The position numbers and the translations under genes were made by a program. The notes under the pieces were generated by a model. It made no database searches and had not been told where the DNA came from. It worked only from the letters and a program-made list of their open reading frames with translations. Below, one piece after another: positions 1 to 8,939 of a stretch of DNA of 64,000 nucleotides; the stretch's first letter is position 1; the number at the start of each line of letters is the position of its first letter. The DNA is from Pseudomonadales bacterium (GTDB lineage: Bacteria > Pseudomonadota > Gammaproteobacteria > Pseudomonadales > Pseudohongiellaceae), in the NCBI GenBank assembly GCA_012103535.1, contig WLWQ01000001.1, positions 1,742,280-1,806,279 of the forward strand, written 5' to 3'.

Positions 1-1
1 G

Positions 2-88
2 CTGGGCATCACCTATCTAAACGATGATCAGTTCGAGCAACTTAAAGCCGAGCGCAGCGCCAGACTAACTGCAGCTAGCGGCGAATAA
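2..88 (+). CDS. C-terminal end of an unidentified protein (partial)
   Basis: An open frame enters from the left edge and stops with TAA at 86-88, giving 28 residues ending in LTAASGE. The tail is charged (KAERSAR) and shows no recognisable motif. The next gene begins 17 bases downstream on the same strand, so the two may be co-transcribed. Too little is visible to name it. Confidence 0.5.
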   Translation: MGITYLNDDQFEQLKAERSARLTAASGE

Positions 89-105
89 GAAAGGCAGTAG
101 TTCGA

Positions 106-963
106 ATGCGTGGAACGGTTTTTCCTGTACTGTTCTCTCTGTTAGCGGTTTGCGCCTCAATCACTCAGGCGCAAACGCCTAACGTCTTTAGCCCGCTTAG
201 CGAAGCACCCCTGCGCCCACAAGGGCAAAACGTCATTCCTCTTTTTGACGGTTGGTTTCCTAACGACGATGGCTCCTTCACCATGTGTTTCGGTTACTTC
301 AATATGAACACCGAAGAAGTAATCGATGTGCCTCTCGGCGCAAAGAATTTCATTGAACCGGCACAATTCGACGGCTTGCAGCCAACCCACTTCGACATTG
401 TTCCTGATCCAGAATTAACCCGATCTTTCAGGCGCTACTGGTGTGCTTTTTCAGTCATCGTGCCTGCTGATTTCGGTATGCAGGACGTCATCTGGACTAT
501 TGAAACCCAAGGACTACCTTTATCTGTACCCGGTACTTTGATTCCGTCTTACGTACTTGACGAAGAACAAACATCGGGTCGAGATACTTCCGCTCCTTAT
601 CTGAGTCTTAATGACAACCCTCCTGGTTTTCGCGGTCGTCGTGGCCTGTTCGAAGGTACCCGACAGGCCCGGATTGGAGAACCACTAAATCTTGTCGCCC
701 GCCTCCGTCATGCTGAACCCGGATCCTGGATTAACTGGACCCTGCACCAGGGACCCAACGCCGTTGAATTCAGTGCTTCCGAAGCCCGACTCAATGCTGC
801 AGAAGGAGTAATCGAAACGTCCGCCACTTTTGGCGAAACCGGCACTTATGTACTGCGCATTCAAGCTATTAATGACACAGAGCGACAGCGGGAACCCACC
901 TATGGATTCGAATTTTACTGCTGCTGGACAAATGGCTACCTAACCGTCGAAGTCACCGAATAA
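106..963 (+). CDS. secreted protein of unknown function, paralogue of the 54.1 kb gene
   Basis: This is a 285 aa protein with a clear Sec signal peptide (hydrophobic residues 5-20, cleavage probably after TQA). After it come a PLFDGWFPNDDGSF segment and a VPLGAKNF...FDGLQPTHF segment. The C-terminus has a CCW motif followed by an E-rich end. The same blocks occur in the same order in the product of 54120-55058 (EGWTLNPDGT, IPLGEGNY, FDGNQATHF, QCCW), so the two are paralogues. The C-terminal half looks beta-rich (GETGTYVLRIQA), like an immunoglobulin-type domain; that is inference from the pattern. Function is unknown; the location is predicted to be periplasmic or extracellular. Confidence 0.75.
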   Translation: MRGTVFPVLFSLLAVCASITQAQTPNVFSPLSEAPLRPQGQNVIPLFDGWFPNDDGSFTMCFGYFNMNTEEVIDVPLGAKNFIEPAQFDGLQPTHFDIVPDPELTRSFRRYWCAFSVIVPADFGMQDVIWTIETQGLPLSVPGTLIPSYVLDEEQTSGRDTSAPYLSLNDNPPGFRGRRGLFEGTRQARIGEPLNLVARLRHAEPGSWINWTLHQGPNAVEFSASEARLNAAEGVIETSATFGETGTYVLRIQAINDTERQREPTYGFEFYCCWTNGYLTVEVTE

Positions 964-1050
964 GCCAGCTCCTCATTCTTACGCCTTCCTTCTTGCCAGC
1001 CCAATTGCTGTGGTATTCTTGATCCTCTTCTTGCGTGACGGAGAATACTA

Positions 1051-2004
1051 ATGAAAATTAAATTCGTCGCAGTACTGTGCGGCATGGCTGGTATAGCCTT
1101 AGCCAGCACTTCTATTGCCCAACTCGATGGTAGCTACGATAAGCGAACTCCCTGGGGCGATCCTGATATCTCTGGCATGTGGTCCTATGCCAGCCTGACC
1201 CCGTTACAACGCCCGAATCGTCTCGGTAGCAAAGAATTCTACACGCCTGAAGAAGCGGCTGAGATCTATGCCAGTACTCAGCAAGAAGTGACCGATCGAC
1301 CAGGGGATGTTGGTAGCTATAACTATCATTGGTTTGATCGCGGTGAAGTCTCAGCGGATTTTCGGACTTCGCTGATCGTTGATCCTCCGAATGGCAGGCT
1401 TCCCACTACCGAAGTCACCATTGCGAAACAAAGAGCAGATGCAGAATATAGGCAGGATCATCCTGCAGATTCCTGGCTTGATCGAACTAACTGGGATCGC
1501 TGCATTAGCTACCACGGCGTTCCACCTGTTTCTTCGGGCTACAATAATTCCTATCACATTACGCAAAACGAAAATTTTGTCGCGATTCATGTGGAAATGA
1601 TTCACGACGTTCGAATTATTCCTATCGATGGTCGACCCCAGTTGCATGACAATATACGTCAATGGAATGGAGATTCTCGGGGGCATTGGGAAGGCGATAC
1701 ATTAGTTGTGCGAACGGCAAATTTCAGCGACAAGACGCGACATCGATTTCCTTCCTCAAAAAACACTGTTGCTGTAGAAAGATTTCGTCGCGTCGGTGAA
1801 GACATGATTGATTACTCGTTCACCGTCGAAGATCCAACTGTCTATTCGCAACCCTGGTCCGCAATTCGGCCTATGCCGCGCCTGCCCGATTACAAACAAT
1901 ACGAATATGCCTGTCATGAAGGCAACTATGCGATGACCTATATTCTCAGGGGTGCTCGAGCGGAAGAAGAAAGAGCAAGAAATGGAGCGACACCTGAAAA
2001 CTAA
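1051..2004 (+). CDS. secreted WGxPD-family protein of unknown function (copy 1 of 4)
   Basis: This is a 317 aa protein with a signal peptide (residues 1-23, cleavage near SIAQ). The mature N-terminus carries TPWGDPDISGMW, the centre carries GDSRGHWEGDTLVVRT, and the C-terminal part carries YEYACHEGNYAM. The same three blocks recur in 17883-18899 and 33692-34729 and, more weakly, in 32782-33609. Such proteins are common in Acidobacteria and marine Gammaproteobacteria but have no established activity. A GGAG site lies about 7 bases before the ATG. The following gene starts 34 bases after the stop, suggesting one transcript. Confidence 0.75.
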   Translation: MKIKFVAVLCGMAGIALASTSIAQLDGSYDKRTPWGDPDISGMWSYASLTPLQRPNRLGSKEFYTPEEAAEIYASTQQEVTDRPGDVGSYNYHWFDRGEVSADFRTSLIVDPPNGRLPTTEVTIAKQRADAEYRQDHPADSWLDRTNWDRCISYHGVPPVSSGYNNSYHITQNENFVAIHVEMIHDVRIIPIDGRPQLHDNIRQWNGDSRGHWEGDTLVVRTANFSDKTRHRFPSSKNTVAVERFRRVGEDMIDYSFTVEDPTVYSQPWSAIRPMPRLPDYKQYEYACHEGNYAMTYILRGARAEEERARNGATPEN

Positions 2005-2038
2005 TCAAACCGACTGTTAAATTTAAAAGAGTGAATCC

Positions 2039-2590
2039 ATGAAAATAGTGAAAATTGTTCTACAGGTTCTCGGTGTTTTATTTTTGATTCCGGCAGTAGC
2101 CATGGCTACATTGCGTTTTGAGAATCGAAATGCCGACGGTCCGTCCATACTATTCCCTGGTGGAGAAATGACCAGTGGAGATATTCATACTGGACCAGAG
2201 CCAGACTGGAGCTTTACTGACGATATCGAAACGGTCGAGTTACAACTCAATAACCCTATGGCGTCACGCTTAATCTACATATTAGAGAGTGATGGCCGTT
2301 TGTTTATTATTTCTGGTTACATGACTACCTTTCTTGGCAGAATCTGGAAAGAATGGGCTTTTGAAGCGGATCGGGGCAACAACGAAGGTGTATTGCGTAT
2401 AAACGGTGTGCGCTATCCACGATCACTCGTACGTATCGCAGAAGGCGATGTACTTGATGGAGTGTCGGCGAAACTAGTCACTAAATACGGCGGTGCACCA
2501 CAAGCTACTCCAGAAATGATCGCTGGAACACGTGCGGGAATTGAATCAGGAAATTCCTGGGTATTTGAACTAGTACCACGAGAACTTTAA
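2039..2590 (+). CDS. membrane-anchored or secreted protein, possibly split-barrel fold
   Basis: This is a 183 aa protein starting with one hydrophobic segment (residues 4-24) that may be a signal peptide or an anchor. The middle part, around FIISGYMTTFLGRIWKEW and then LRINGVRYPR, has the rhythm of flavin- or F420-binding split-barrel proteins (DUF385-like). No decisive motif is present, so this is a guess from pattern only. It sits in a tight rightward cluster, 34 bases after the WGxPD-family gene and 12 bases before a tiny membrane-peptide gene. Function unknown. Confidence 0.65.
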   Translation: MKIVKIVLQVLGVLFLIPAVAMATLRFENRNADGPSILFPGGEMTSGDIHTGPEPDWSFTDDIETVELQLNNPMASRLIYILESDGRLFIISGYMTTFLGRIWKEWAFEADRGNNEGVLRINGVRYPRSLVRIAEGDVLDGVSAKLVTKYGGAPQATPEMIAGTRAGIESGNSWVFELVPREL

Positions 2591-2602
2591 AGGAAGCTTG
2601 CA

Positions 2603-2743
2603 ATGTTGAGTGCTAAGAATTACACAATCTTATGTGTCGTGGTCGCAATAGTTACCGCTGCAATTATCTTGTTCGTACCAGGACTCTCCGAAACTATCGA
2701 GGGCAGGCTGCTGCAATTTCTGTCAACTAACGCACGGGCATAA
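2603..2743 (+). CDS. 46 aa single-pass membrane peptide, tandem copy 1
   Basis: The reading frame runs ATG 2603 to TAA 2743 and encodes 46 residues. There is a short polar start (MLSAKNY), one hydrophobic segment (about residues 8-27, rich in V, I and A), a VPGLSETIEG turn and an amphipathic tail. An AAGGAAG ribosome-binding site lies 7-13 bases upstream. The next gene encodes a 45 aa protein of the same pattern, position by position (YxILCxVVAxVTAxxIL, then PGxS[ED]T[IV]E). This matched conservation is the best evidence that both are real. Function unknown; a small membrane regulator or complex subunit is possible. Confidence 0.6.
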   Translation: MLSAKNYTILCVVVAIVTAAIILFVPGLSETIEGRLLQFLSTNARA

Positions 2744-2744
2744 A

Positions 2745-2882
2745 ATGAATAATAAGAAATACCTAATCCTTTGTGCCGTAGTTGCGGTAGTTACTGCGGT
2801 TAGTATTCTTTTGATACCAGGTTTTTCAGACACAGTCGAAACTGGTTTATTGGTTTTTCTGATGACCAATGCACAAGGCTAA
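2745..2882 (+). CDS. 45 aa single-pass membrane peptide, tandem copy 2
   Basis: The frame runs ATG 2745 to TAA 2882 and encodes 45 residues, beginning one base after the stop of the first copy. Its hydrophobic segment covers about residues 6-25. It is followed by IPGFSDTVETG, which aligns with VPGLSETIEG of the first copy. About half the residues are identical or conservative along the whole length, pointing to a local duplication that diverged under selection. No strong ribosome-binding site is visible, so translation is probably coupled to the preceding frame. The cupin gene starts three bases after the stop. Confidence 0.6.
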   Translation: MNNKKYLILCAVVAVVTAVSILLIPGFSDTVETGLLVFLMTNAQG

Positions 2883-2885
2883 TTA

Positions 2886-3386
2886 ATGATGAAATATATT
2901 TCTCTTTTTGTTTTTTTAGTGCTGGCTGCACCATCGCTTGGTCAACAAGCTGGCGCGCCACCTGCAATTTATAAACCAGGCCCAGAGATAATTGCGGAAT
3001 TGGACGAGGCCGCTCGGAATTCGAGTTCGGCTGCGGGAGTATCGGTGACGATTTCACCAGGGATAACCGTTCGACGAAGACTTAGCGGAGTGGCCCAATA
3101 CGCCGTGTTGCATCCTTACAGTGTCGAGATATATCGCATCTTAGAAGGCAGTGGCACTCTTGTAACCGGCGGGCTACTAAACCTTCCATTAGCTGAATCA
3201 AACAGCGATGACCTAATGCGTACACTGAACGGAGTTGAAGGCGGTCTTGCGAGGGAAGTTAAGGAAGGCGACATCTTGGTGTTGCAACCTGGCACTCCGC
3301 ATTGGTTCAGCAGTATCGATGGAGATTCTATTACTTACATGGAATCCAGAGTTCGCGTTACCACGGCACCGATTCGCTACCAATAA
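2886..3386 (+). CDS. secreted cupin-domain protein (copy 1 of 2)
   Basis: This is a 166 aa protein with a signal peptide (residues 1-20, cleavage near SLGQ). It carries a single cupin barrel: motif 1 HPYSVEIYRILEGSGTLVTG (about residues 78-97) and motif 2 GDILVLQPGTPHWF. The candidate metal ligands are the His and Glu of motif 1 and the His of motif 2. The homologue at 22825-23388 has HVDLDEIYYI at the same place. The second motif-1 His of classic cupins is Tyr here and Asp there. The start is ATGATG, so 2886 or 2889 could be used. It is the last gene of the cluster and converges with the P-II-like gene 6 bases away. Substrate unknown. Confidence 0.8.
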   Translation: MMKYISLFVFLVLAAPSLGQQAGAPPAIYKPGPEIIAELDEAARNSSSAAGVSVTISPGITVRRRLSGVAQYAVLHPYSVEIYRILEGSGTLVTGGLLNLPLAESNSDDLMRTLNGVEGGLAREVKEGDILVLQPGTPHWFSSIDGDSITYMESRVRVTTAPIRYQ

Positions 3387-3392
3387 GATTGC

Positions 3393-4604
3393 TTAAGCTT
3401 CGACCCTTTCCTCCGCAGCCCTGCGCCTCTCAGGTTGTGGATGGTGTAAATAGGTAACTACTTGAGGAACCGGCTGTAAATACAAACACAAATCTTCGAT
3501 TCCTTCTTGCTCAGTTTGCTGTTTGACCGAACTCATAATTGCGTGGGCTGAATCATCATCGATGATTGAATCCAGCAAACAGTATTCATTGATTAGATTG
3601 ACGCCCTCATGCAGATGACTATCACTCATAGATCGAAATTGTGCATAGTTGATGTTTAATCCCGGCGACCCCGCATCCAACATCATGTCCATAATCTGTT
3701 CTGAATGTTCGCGGCTGGTCACCGCGCTTAAGCAGACCTGTTCATTTTTAAAGTTCGCTTGCATGCCTTTTTGCACAAAACCTAATCCGGCTGTCTTACC
3801 AGTGCCGCTGACTTCAAAAACTGTTTGATCACGCCAATGATTGTCACCCATTAAGTGATCAATAGCAGAGATTATTTGTTGCATGTTGGCATCGTATTGA
3901 TGGGCATCAAATTGGCTGGGCAAATTAAATAGTCCTTTTTCCACCGGCATCTTATACATGAATCCGCGGCCTGGCAGGTGCAACTTGCCCTCTATTGCCA
4001 TTGCCTTAAATACATTGTCTGCGTCGGCGTTATCAACAACCACAGTTAATACTTCTTTTTCTGCCTGCTTGGTAATTCGTAACCAACCTAATCGATCTCT
4101 GAGTCCCCGCCCTTCGGAATAGTGCACGATGGGACCATGGGCACCGGCATTTATCGCGGCCCGCGATATCTGCTCGCTATGTTCAGACTGCACGATGCAT
4201 TGAATTACACTGAGTCGATCTTTCAAATTCGTGTTTACTGTCGATTCCTGCGCTTCTTTAGCCATGGCGGACCAGCTGGAATGGAAGTGCCCGCCAATAT
4301 GCATTTCGGTACAGGGCACGCTATAAACAGCGCCCATTCCGATTCTGTCTAACTTCCCTTGCTCCACAATGGTTTGCATGACACCGTCCAGACGCGTGTT
4401 CGGTACCAATAAACGAAGAACTTCTTTTCCGGGACTGATAGAAGGAAGAAAGCGACGATACCAACGATTGTCTTGTAGTGTTCCGCGAGCATGCCAGCTC
4501 AAAATATCGTAACTGCGATTGATTAGCGCGGCGGTTACATTAGGCATGTAACGCGTTGGCAATATTGCGGTGACTTCTGAGATGTATTCGTACCGTGTGT
4601 ACAT
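3393..4604 (-). CDS. P-II-like regulatory protein with three tandem domains
   Basis: This is a 403 aa soluble protein with no signal peptide. Three ferredoxin-like, P-II-type segments can be traced. They lie at about residues 1-105 (GKLDRIGMGAVYSVP), 115-235 (AGAHGPIVHYSEGRG, then GKLHLPGRGFMYKMPVEKG) and 260-390 (AGSPGLNINY, then DLCLYLQPV). P-II-type proteins of about 110 aa sense nucleotides or metabolites and gate transporters; three domains in one chain is unusual. The ATG at 4604 has an AAGGATAAGGA site upstream. It lies 27 bases downstream of the DUF1538 gene on the same strand, a pairing known for this family, so control of that transporter is likely. The ligand is not evident. Confidence 0.65.
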   Translation of the reverse strand: MYTRYEYISEVTAILPTRYMPNVTAALINRSYDILSWHARGTLQDNRWYRRFLPSISPGKEVLRLLVPNTRLDGVMQTIVEQGKLDRIGMGAVYSVPCTEMHIGGHFHSSWSAMAKEAQESTVNTNLKDRLSVIQCIVQSEHSEQISRAAINAGAHGPIVHYSEGRGLRDRLGWLRITKQAEKEVLTVVVDNADADNVFKAMAIEGKLHLPGRGFMYKMPVEKGLFNLPSQFDAHQYDANMQQIISAIDHLMGDNHWRDQTVFEVSGTGKTAGLGFVQKGMQANFKNEQVCLSAVTSREHSEQIMDMMLDAGSPGLNINYAQFRSMSDSHLHEGVNLINEYCLLDSIIDDDSAHAIMSSVKQQTEQEGIEDLCLYLQPVPQVVTYLHHPQPERRRAAEERVEA

Positions 4605-4631
4605 TTCGATTTCCTTATCCTTAGTTACTCT

Positions 4632-6524
4632 TTACACTTCCAGCGCTTCATCCATTTGTTGTTTCCGCATGCGCGTATACAAACCAACCGACAACACGGT
4701 CATTATTGGTCCTACTGATGCGAGAGCTAGAACACCGAATCCATCGAGCACTCCTGGCACATTGCCACCCACACCTAAGCCGATGGCCAAAACCAAGGGA
4801 ACCGTAATTGGCCCGGTGGTAACACCTGCACTATCCCAACCGAAGTTCACGAAGTCTTCCTCCGAGATCCAGGTTAGGAACAGAAGAACCAGATAGGGCG
4901 GAGCCAACAGATACAATAAAGGTATGTTGTAAGCGATCTTCAAAATTCCAGCGGCGATACCGAGTCCGACACCAATAGCAACACTTTGCATTAGCAGCGA
5001 TTTTTTGAATGCTCCGACAGTAATCTTTTCTACCGTATCGCCCAGTGCATTTAACGCAGGTTCCGCCAAGGTGGCGCCATAACCGAGAAAGAAGGCGAAC
5101 ACTATTGCAACAATCTTGCCCCATTCACCGGTTTCAATGATCGGGCCTGAATTTATTGCTGATTGCCATACCGAGACCTCGGCAAAGGTTGATGGGACGT
5201 TGCTGCCAAGTTGGCTCCCCAACGGTGTTAGGCCAATGCTAATTCCCAATCCGAATAGCGTCATACCAAGGACCGCAAAACCAACACCAATTGCAGACTC
5301 AGTTGGATGCTGCAAGCGCTGACCCAAAAGGTATCTAAGAACAAGATACAAGAATATGCACAATGGGATAATCGCCCTTAAGGCATCATATGTTGCTGTC
5401 TTAATCGTGCTGGACAGAGATTTGCTGGCATCCCAGTTAGGTACTTCAACATCTGCAACTGATTCCTGCTTTTCGATAAGTACTAGTGGGTTTTCAAGAA
5501 CGATTGCGCCATCTCTATAAACTGCAGTTCCACCTTGAACCGTGAGTTCATGGCTAGTGCTAAGTTGACCACTGCTTTGATACTGCTGAAATTCTTCTTG
5601 GGTGAATGTAATACTATTGCTTTCAGCTACAGCTTCATTTTGAGTTTGGGGTATTTCTTCGATAATGGCGCCTCTATAATTTTGAGCTCCATAATAATCT
5701 TCAACGTTGTAGTGATAGAGTCCAAGTAATAGCACCGCAAGAATCGGAAATAGTGACGCCATGGTAACGATGCCGAATCCAGCATTGTTGGCATTACCGT
5801 TGGAAACAACGCGGCATACACCAATGCCGAGTGCAAGCACCAGTGGAACGGTAACAGGACCTGTTGTCACTGCGCCGCAATCCCAGGCCAATCCCAGCAC
5901 TGCCTGTAATATTTCATTACGATTGAAGTACCAGGACAAACTCAGCAGTACACTTACCGAGGGAATGATAAGTACCTTTAAGGACCAACCGTAAAAGAAT
6001 CGCAAGACTCCTAAGAGCACTGCAAATCCTACGCCGACTCCAACACAAGTTACCAATTGCCCGGAGAAATCATTAAGCAGGGAATAAAGCAGTGGCGCTT
6101 TGCTAGGACTTACTCCACTACCTGCAGCTTTAAGTACCGCAATGGCAGGTTCAGCAAATGTCGCACCGATTCCCAACAAAAAGGCGAATCCAAGAATAGT
6201 TGCAATGCCGGCTTTGTGGGGGAAGATCGATCCAATTGCTTCACCCAGAGGCATTAATCCCAATCGCAGACCTTCCATAAACATCATCAGACCTGCGAGC
6301 ACGATAAAAATGCCGAAGCAGATCATTAAGCTGTAAACGATTGGCAGTTGTAACACTAACAACTGAAAAACCAGTAGATAAGCCACGATAAACCAAACGC
6401 TTTTCACTTGATCCATGAAGTGGCGTTGAAAGTATGGCAATAAAATCCGTAAGGTATTACGCAAGCCAATGCGTGTATTCGCAGAGGGAATAGTCGCGAC
6501 AGTCGGTGATGCGGTATGGTTCAT
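4632..6524 (-). CDS. fused double-DUF1538 membrane transporter
   Basis: This is a polytopic inner-membrane protein of about 630 aa. The DUF1538 signature appears twice: GAVTTGPVTVPLVLALGIG in the first half and GVTTGPITVPLVLAIGLG in the second. Each half also has GIGATFAEPA or GYGATLAEPA. A soluble loop of roughly 100 residues, rich in Glu and Gln, separates the halves. DUF1538 pairs have been described as a two-component Na+(Li+,K+)/H+ antiporter (UmpAB of Halomonas), to my recollection; here both units are one polypeptide. I place the start at 6524 (MNHTASP) because GGAAGAGAGTGGGGA precedes it; the frame stays open to 6566. The P-II-like gene follows 27 bases downstream. Confidence 0.75.
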   Translation of the reverse strand: MNHTASPTVATIPSANTRIGLRNTLRILLPYFQRHFMDQVKSVWFIVAYLLVFQLLVLQLPIVYSLMICFGIFIVLAGLMMFMEGLRLGLMPLGEAIGSIFPHKAGIATILGFAFLLGIGATFAEPAIAVLKAAGSGVSPSKAPLLYSLLNDFSGQLVTCVGVGVGFAVLLGVLRFFYGWSLKVLIIPSVSVLLSLSWYFNRNEILQAVLGLAWDCGAVTTGPVTVPLVLALGIGVCRVVSNGNANNAGFGIVTMASLFPILAVLLLGLYHYNVEDYYGAQNYRGAIIEEIPQTQNEAVAESNSITFTQEEFQQYQSSGQLSTSHELTVQGGTAVYRDGAIVLENPLVLIEKQESVADVEVPNWDASKSLSSTIKTATYDALRAIIPLCIFLYLVLRYLLGQRLQHPTESAIGVGFAVLGMTLFGLGISIGLTPLGSQLGSNVPSTFAEVSVWQSAINSGPIIETGEWGKIVAIVFAFFLGYGATLAEPALNALGDTVEKITVGAFKKSLLMQSVAIGVGLGIAAGILKIAYNIPLLYLLAPPYLVLLFLTWISEEDFVNFGWDSAGVTTGPITVPLVLAIGLGVGGNVPGVLDGFGVLALASVGPIMTVLSVGLYTRMRKQQMDEALEV

Positions 6525-6719
6525 GGTCCCCACTCTCTTCCTTAAGTTATGATCCTGATAGCGCACAGGAGCAGCCGTTCCTCAAAAGAGAATCAGCAAG
6601 CCCTTAATAAGTGTAGGAAGATTTCCGGTGGGGACGGATTAATTTTAAACTCAACCGTCAATTATTACTGCGCAACTCTATTTTTATAGCTTTAATGAAT
6701 AACAAGAGCCGTATTCAGA

Positions 6720-8837
6720 TCAATCGGGTAAGGCGAACACCCACAGAGAAGCACCAGTAGGCGGATTAATTATTCCTGCAGTGCGCTCCATGCCGTTAGC
6801 AAAATAACTACCGGAACTCGTAGCAACCGCTACATATTGCTTACCGTCGACACGATAAGTAATGGGATAGGAAGTGGGTGAATTATCCAGGCGTTGCTCC
6901 CATAGCACTTCACCATTATCCTGATCTACCGCCTGAAACAAACGATCGATAGTGCCTCTAAACAATAGCCCGGCATCAGTTGTTAAATGACCGCTTGCCG
7001 GCGGACCGAATTGGCGAGTAGTCCATACCACTTCCCGTGTAGCAAGATTCACGGCCTTTACCATGCCCCACAAACCGTCTTCTTCAGGATTTGGATACTT
7101 CTGCCAACGGCGGCCGGTCAGGTTGTTAATGCAGGTATCTTGCATCGGAATGTAGAGCATATTAGTGGCGGGATTATAGGAAGTGGTTTGCATATTACGC
7201 GCACCTAAAGCATCGGGACAGACTCCATTCTTGGCAAGACTTGAAGTCGGCTCCCCTGGCTGCAGTACGGCACCTGGAAACATGGTCTTATCGCCGGTGC
7301 GGGGATCAATCTCACTAAACACGTTTTGCATATCCATATCGATGGAGAACAGATATTCACCGGTTGCCGCATCCATGGCTTCGAAGATTGCGGCTTTTCC
7401 ACCAGTCACTACTGCCTTACGCATTTCTCCGTTTACCGGTAGCTCCATAATCTGTCGTTCGAATGCCCAATCGAGATCCAGCAAATCATTTCTAACATGC
7501 TGGAAATGCCAGACGAGTTCGCCGCTATCGGCGTCCAGAGCAATAGTGGAATTTGTGTAGAGTGCATCGGAAGTCGTGCCGGGGACATTTCTAAACTCAC
7601 GCATAGTGACCGTGTCATAGGTTGGCGCGGGTCCGAAATAAACCAGATTTGTTTCCGGATCGTAGCTACCAGGTGTCCAAACCGATCCTCCAGTTCGCTC
7701 TTCGAGGCTCATTCCGTTCCAGCTATTGCCATAGGCTTCATCGGCACGTGCGAGCGTGTAAAAGCGCCAGGCTTCTTCGCCGGATTGAAGATCTATGGCA
7801 ACAATGAAATTGCCTCCCGCAACCTGCATCTGACCGACTAAACCAAATATCGCTTTGTCGTTGATGATCATCGGCGCAGATTTGAATCGATGATCGAGCT
7901 CACCGTTCGTATCAACCGCATGCTCCCAAGCTAGTCGACCGGTGTTTGCTTCCAGGGCGATCAGTTTGATATCAGAAGTGCCAACAATTATTTTGTCTTC
8001 GTAGATCGCCAAACCTTTTTTAGATTCAGAATTGTAGTCTCCTTCAAGCTCATGTTGGTACGCCCACAGCAAATCCCCGGTTGTAGCATCCAGTGCTTGC
8101 ACCACATCAGCCGAATTCAAGGTAAACATCACTCCATCATGCACCAGCGGTGTCATCATGTTGGCGCCGGGGGGAAGCGACCAGGTCCACTGCACTCGAA
8201 GATCGTCTACATTGTTTTTGTTAACTTCTGCTAATGGGCTGTGCCCTAGATTGGAGTGGGTACGACGCCAGATTAACCAATCATCTGCAGGCGGACTAAG
8301 CAACATGTCATTGCTGACTGGAGTTAGATCATCCAGGCGGCTGACCGGCGCTACTGGCCCATTCGTAGAGTAACTTGGCAGACGAGGCAGAAAGCGTTGC
8401 TCGACTATTTCCTGCGCTGGAATGGTGTAATTGGCCAATACCGAGATGTCGGCAGAGACCTGAGCAGTTCCTGCTGCAACACCATTGCGACTAAATAGAT
8501 AGGCGAGAACGTTAGCTGTGTCTTGTTCCGATAAGCTAATTTCGTTTGGCGGCATCCGCTGTACATTGCGCGCCAAATTGTCTGCAGTTCCTGAGCCAAA
8601 TCTCCGGCTGAATAAATTACCGCTAAGGCTCGGCGCCAATTCGAATCCTTCCAAGTTGAAACCATGACAGGTCGCACAGCGCTGCTCATAAACTTGTTGA
8701 CCTGCAGTTGCCTGCGCTTCTGTGTAAGAAACAGAGTCTTGGGCTACAGCTGAAATAGAAAAACAGCTTATTGCTAGCCAAGAAAAAATGGCAAGCGATT
8801 TTGTTTCGCAGAGTCGACGGAATTTGTTCTTAGTCAT
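6720..8837 (-). CDS. PQQ-dependent dehydrogenase with N-terminal cytochrome c domain
   Basis: This is a 705 aa periplasmic quinohaemoprotein. The signal peptide ends near residue 32 (AVAQD). A c-type haem site, CATCH, is at residues 54-58, with the MPP of QRMPPNEISL a likely axial-ligand region. The remainder is an eight-bladed quinoprotein propeller with recurring W-motif turns such as ALDATTGDLLWAYQHE, ALEANTGRLAWEH and AIDLQSGEEAWRF. Family members oxidise alcohols or sugars and pass electrons to cytochromes. Most alcohol dehydrogenases carry the haem at the C-terminus, so the domain order differs. A terminator separates it from the DUF1501 gene upstream, so it probably has its own promoter. 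Substrate unknown. Confidence 0.85.
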   Translation of the reverse strand: MTKNKFRRLCETKSLAIFSWLAISCFSISAVAQDSVSYTEAQATAGQQVYEQRCATCHGFNLEGFELAPSLSGNLFSRRFGSGTADNLARNVQRMPPNEISLSEQDTANVLAYLFSRNGVAAGTAQVSADISVLANYTIPAQEIVEQRFLPRLPSYSTNGPVAPVSRLDDLTPVSNDMLLSPPADDWLIWRRTHSNLGHSPLAEVNKNNVDDLRVQWTWSLPPGANMMTPLVHDGVMFTLNSADVVQALDATTGDLLWAYQHELEGDYNSESKKGLAIYEDKIIVGTSDIKLIALEANTGRLAWEHAVDTNGELDHRFKSAPMIINDKAIFGLVGQMQVAGGNFIVAIDLQSGEEAWRFYTLARADEAYGNSWNGMSLEERTGGSVWTPGSYDPETNLVYFGPAPTYDTVTMREFRNVPGTTSDALYTNSTIALDADSGELVWHFQHVRNDLLDLDWAFERQIMELPVNGEMRKAVVTGGKAAIFEAMDAATGEYLFSIDMDMQNVFSEIDPRTGDKTMFPGAVLQPGEPTSSLAKNGVCPDALGARNMQTTSYNPATNMLYIPMQDTCINNLTGRRWQKYPNPEEDGLWGMVKAVNLATREVVWTTRQFGPPASGHLTTDAGLLFRGTIDRLFQAVDQDNGEVLWEQRLDNSPTSYPITYRVDGKQYVAVATSSGSYFANGMERTAGIINPPTGASLWVFALPD

Positions 8838-8864
8838 AATTTTTTACTTCTATACAAACAATCA

Positions 8865-8909
8865 ATAAAAAAAGGGGTAGAAATTGGTCTTACTCCAAAA
8901 TCTACCCCC
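8865..8909 (-). terminator. rho-independent terminator after the DUF1501 gene
   Basis: Read on the minus strand, a seven-pair stem (GGGGTAG with CTACCCC, 8874-8880 and 8902-8908) and a partly paired interior are followed by a run of T (8865-8873). It lies just past the stop of the DUF1501 gene and before the PQQ gene, separating their transcripts. Confidence 0.7.
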
Positions 8910-8939
8910 GCTTGTTTCTAATTACTTCGATGTGAGTGC

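Noticed and set aside
8405..8689. 94-codon minus-strand frame inside the PQQ dehydrogenase gene
   Set aside because: Shadow of the haem domain coding region in another frame; no independent support.
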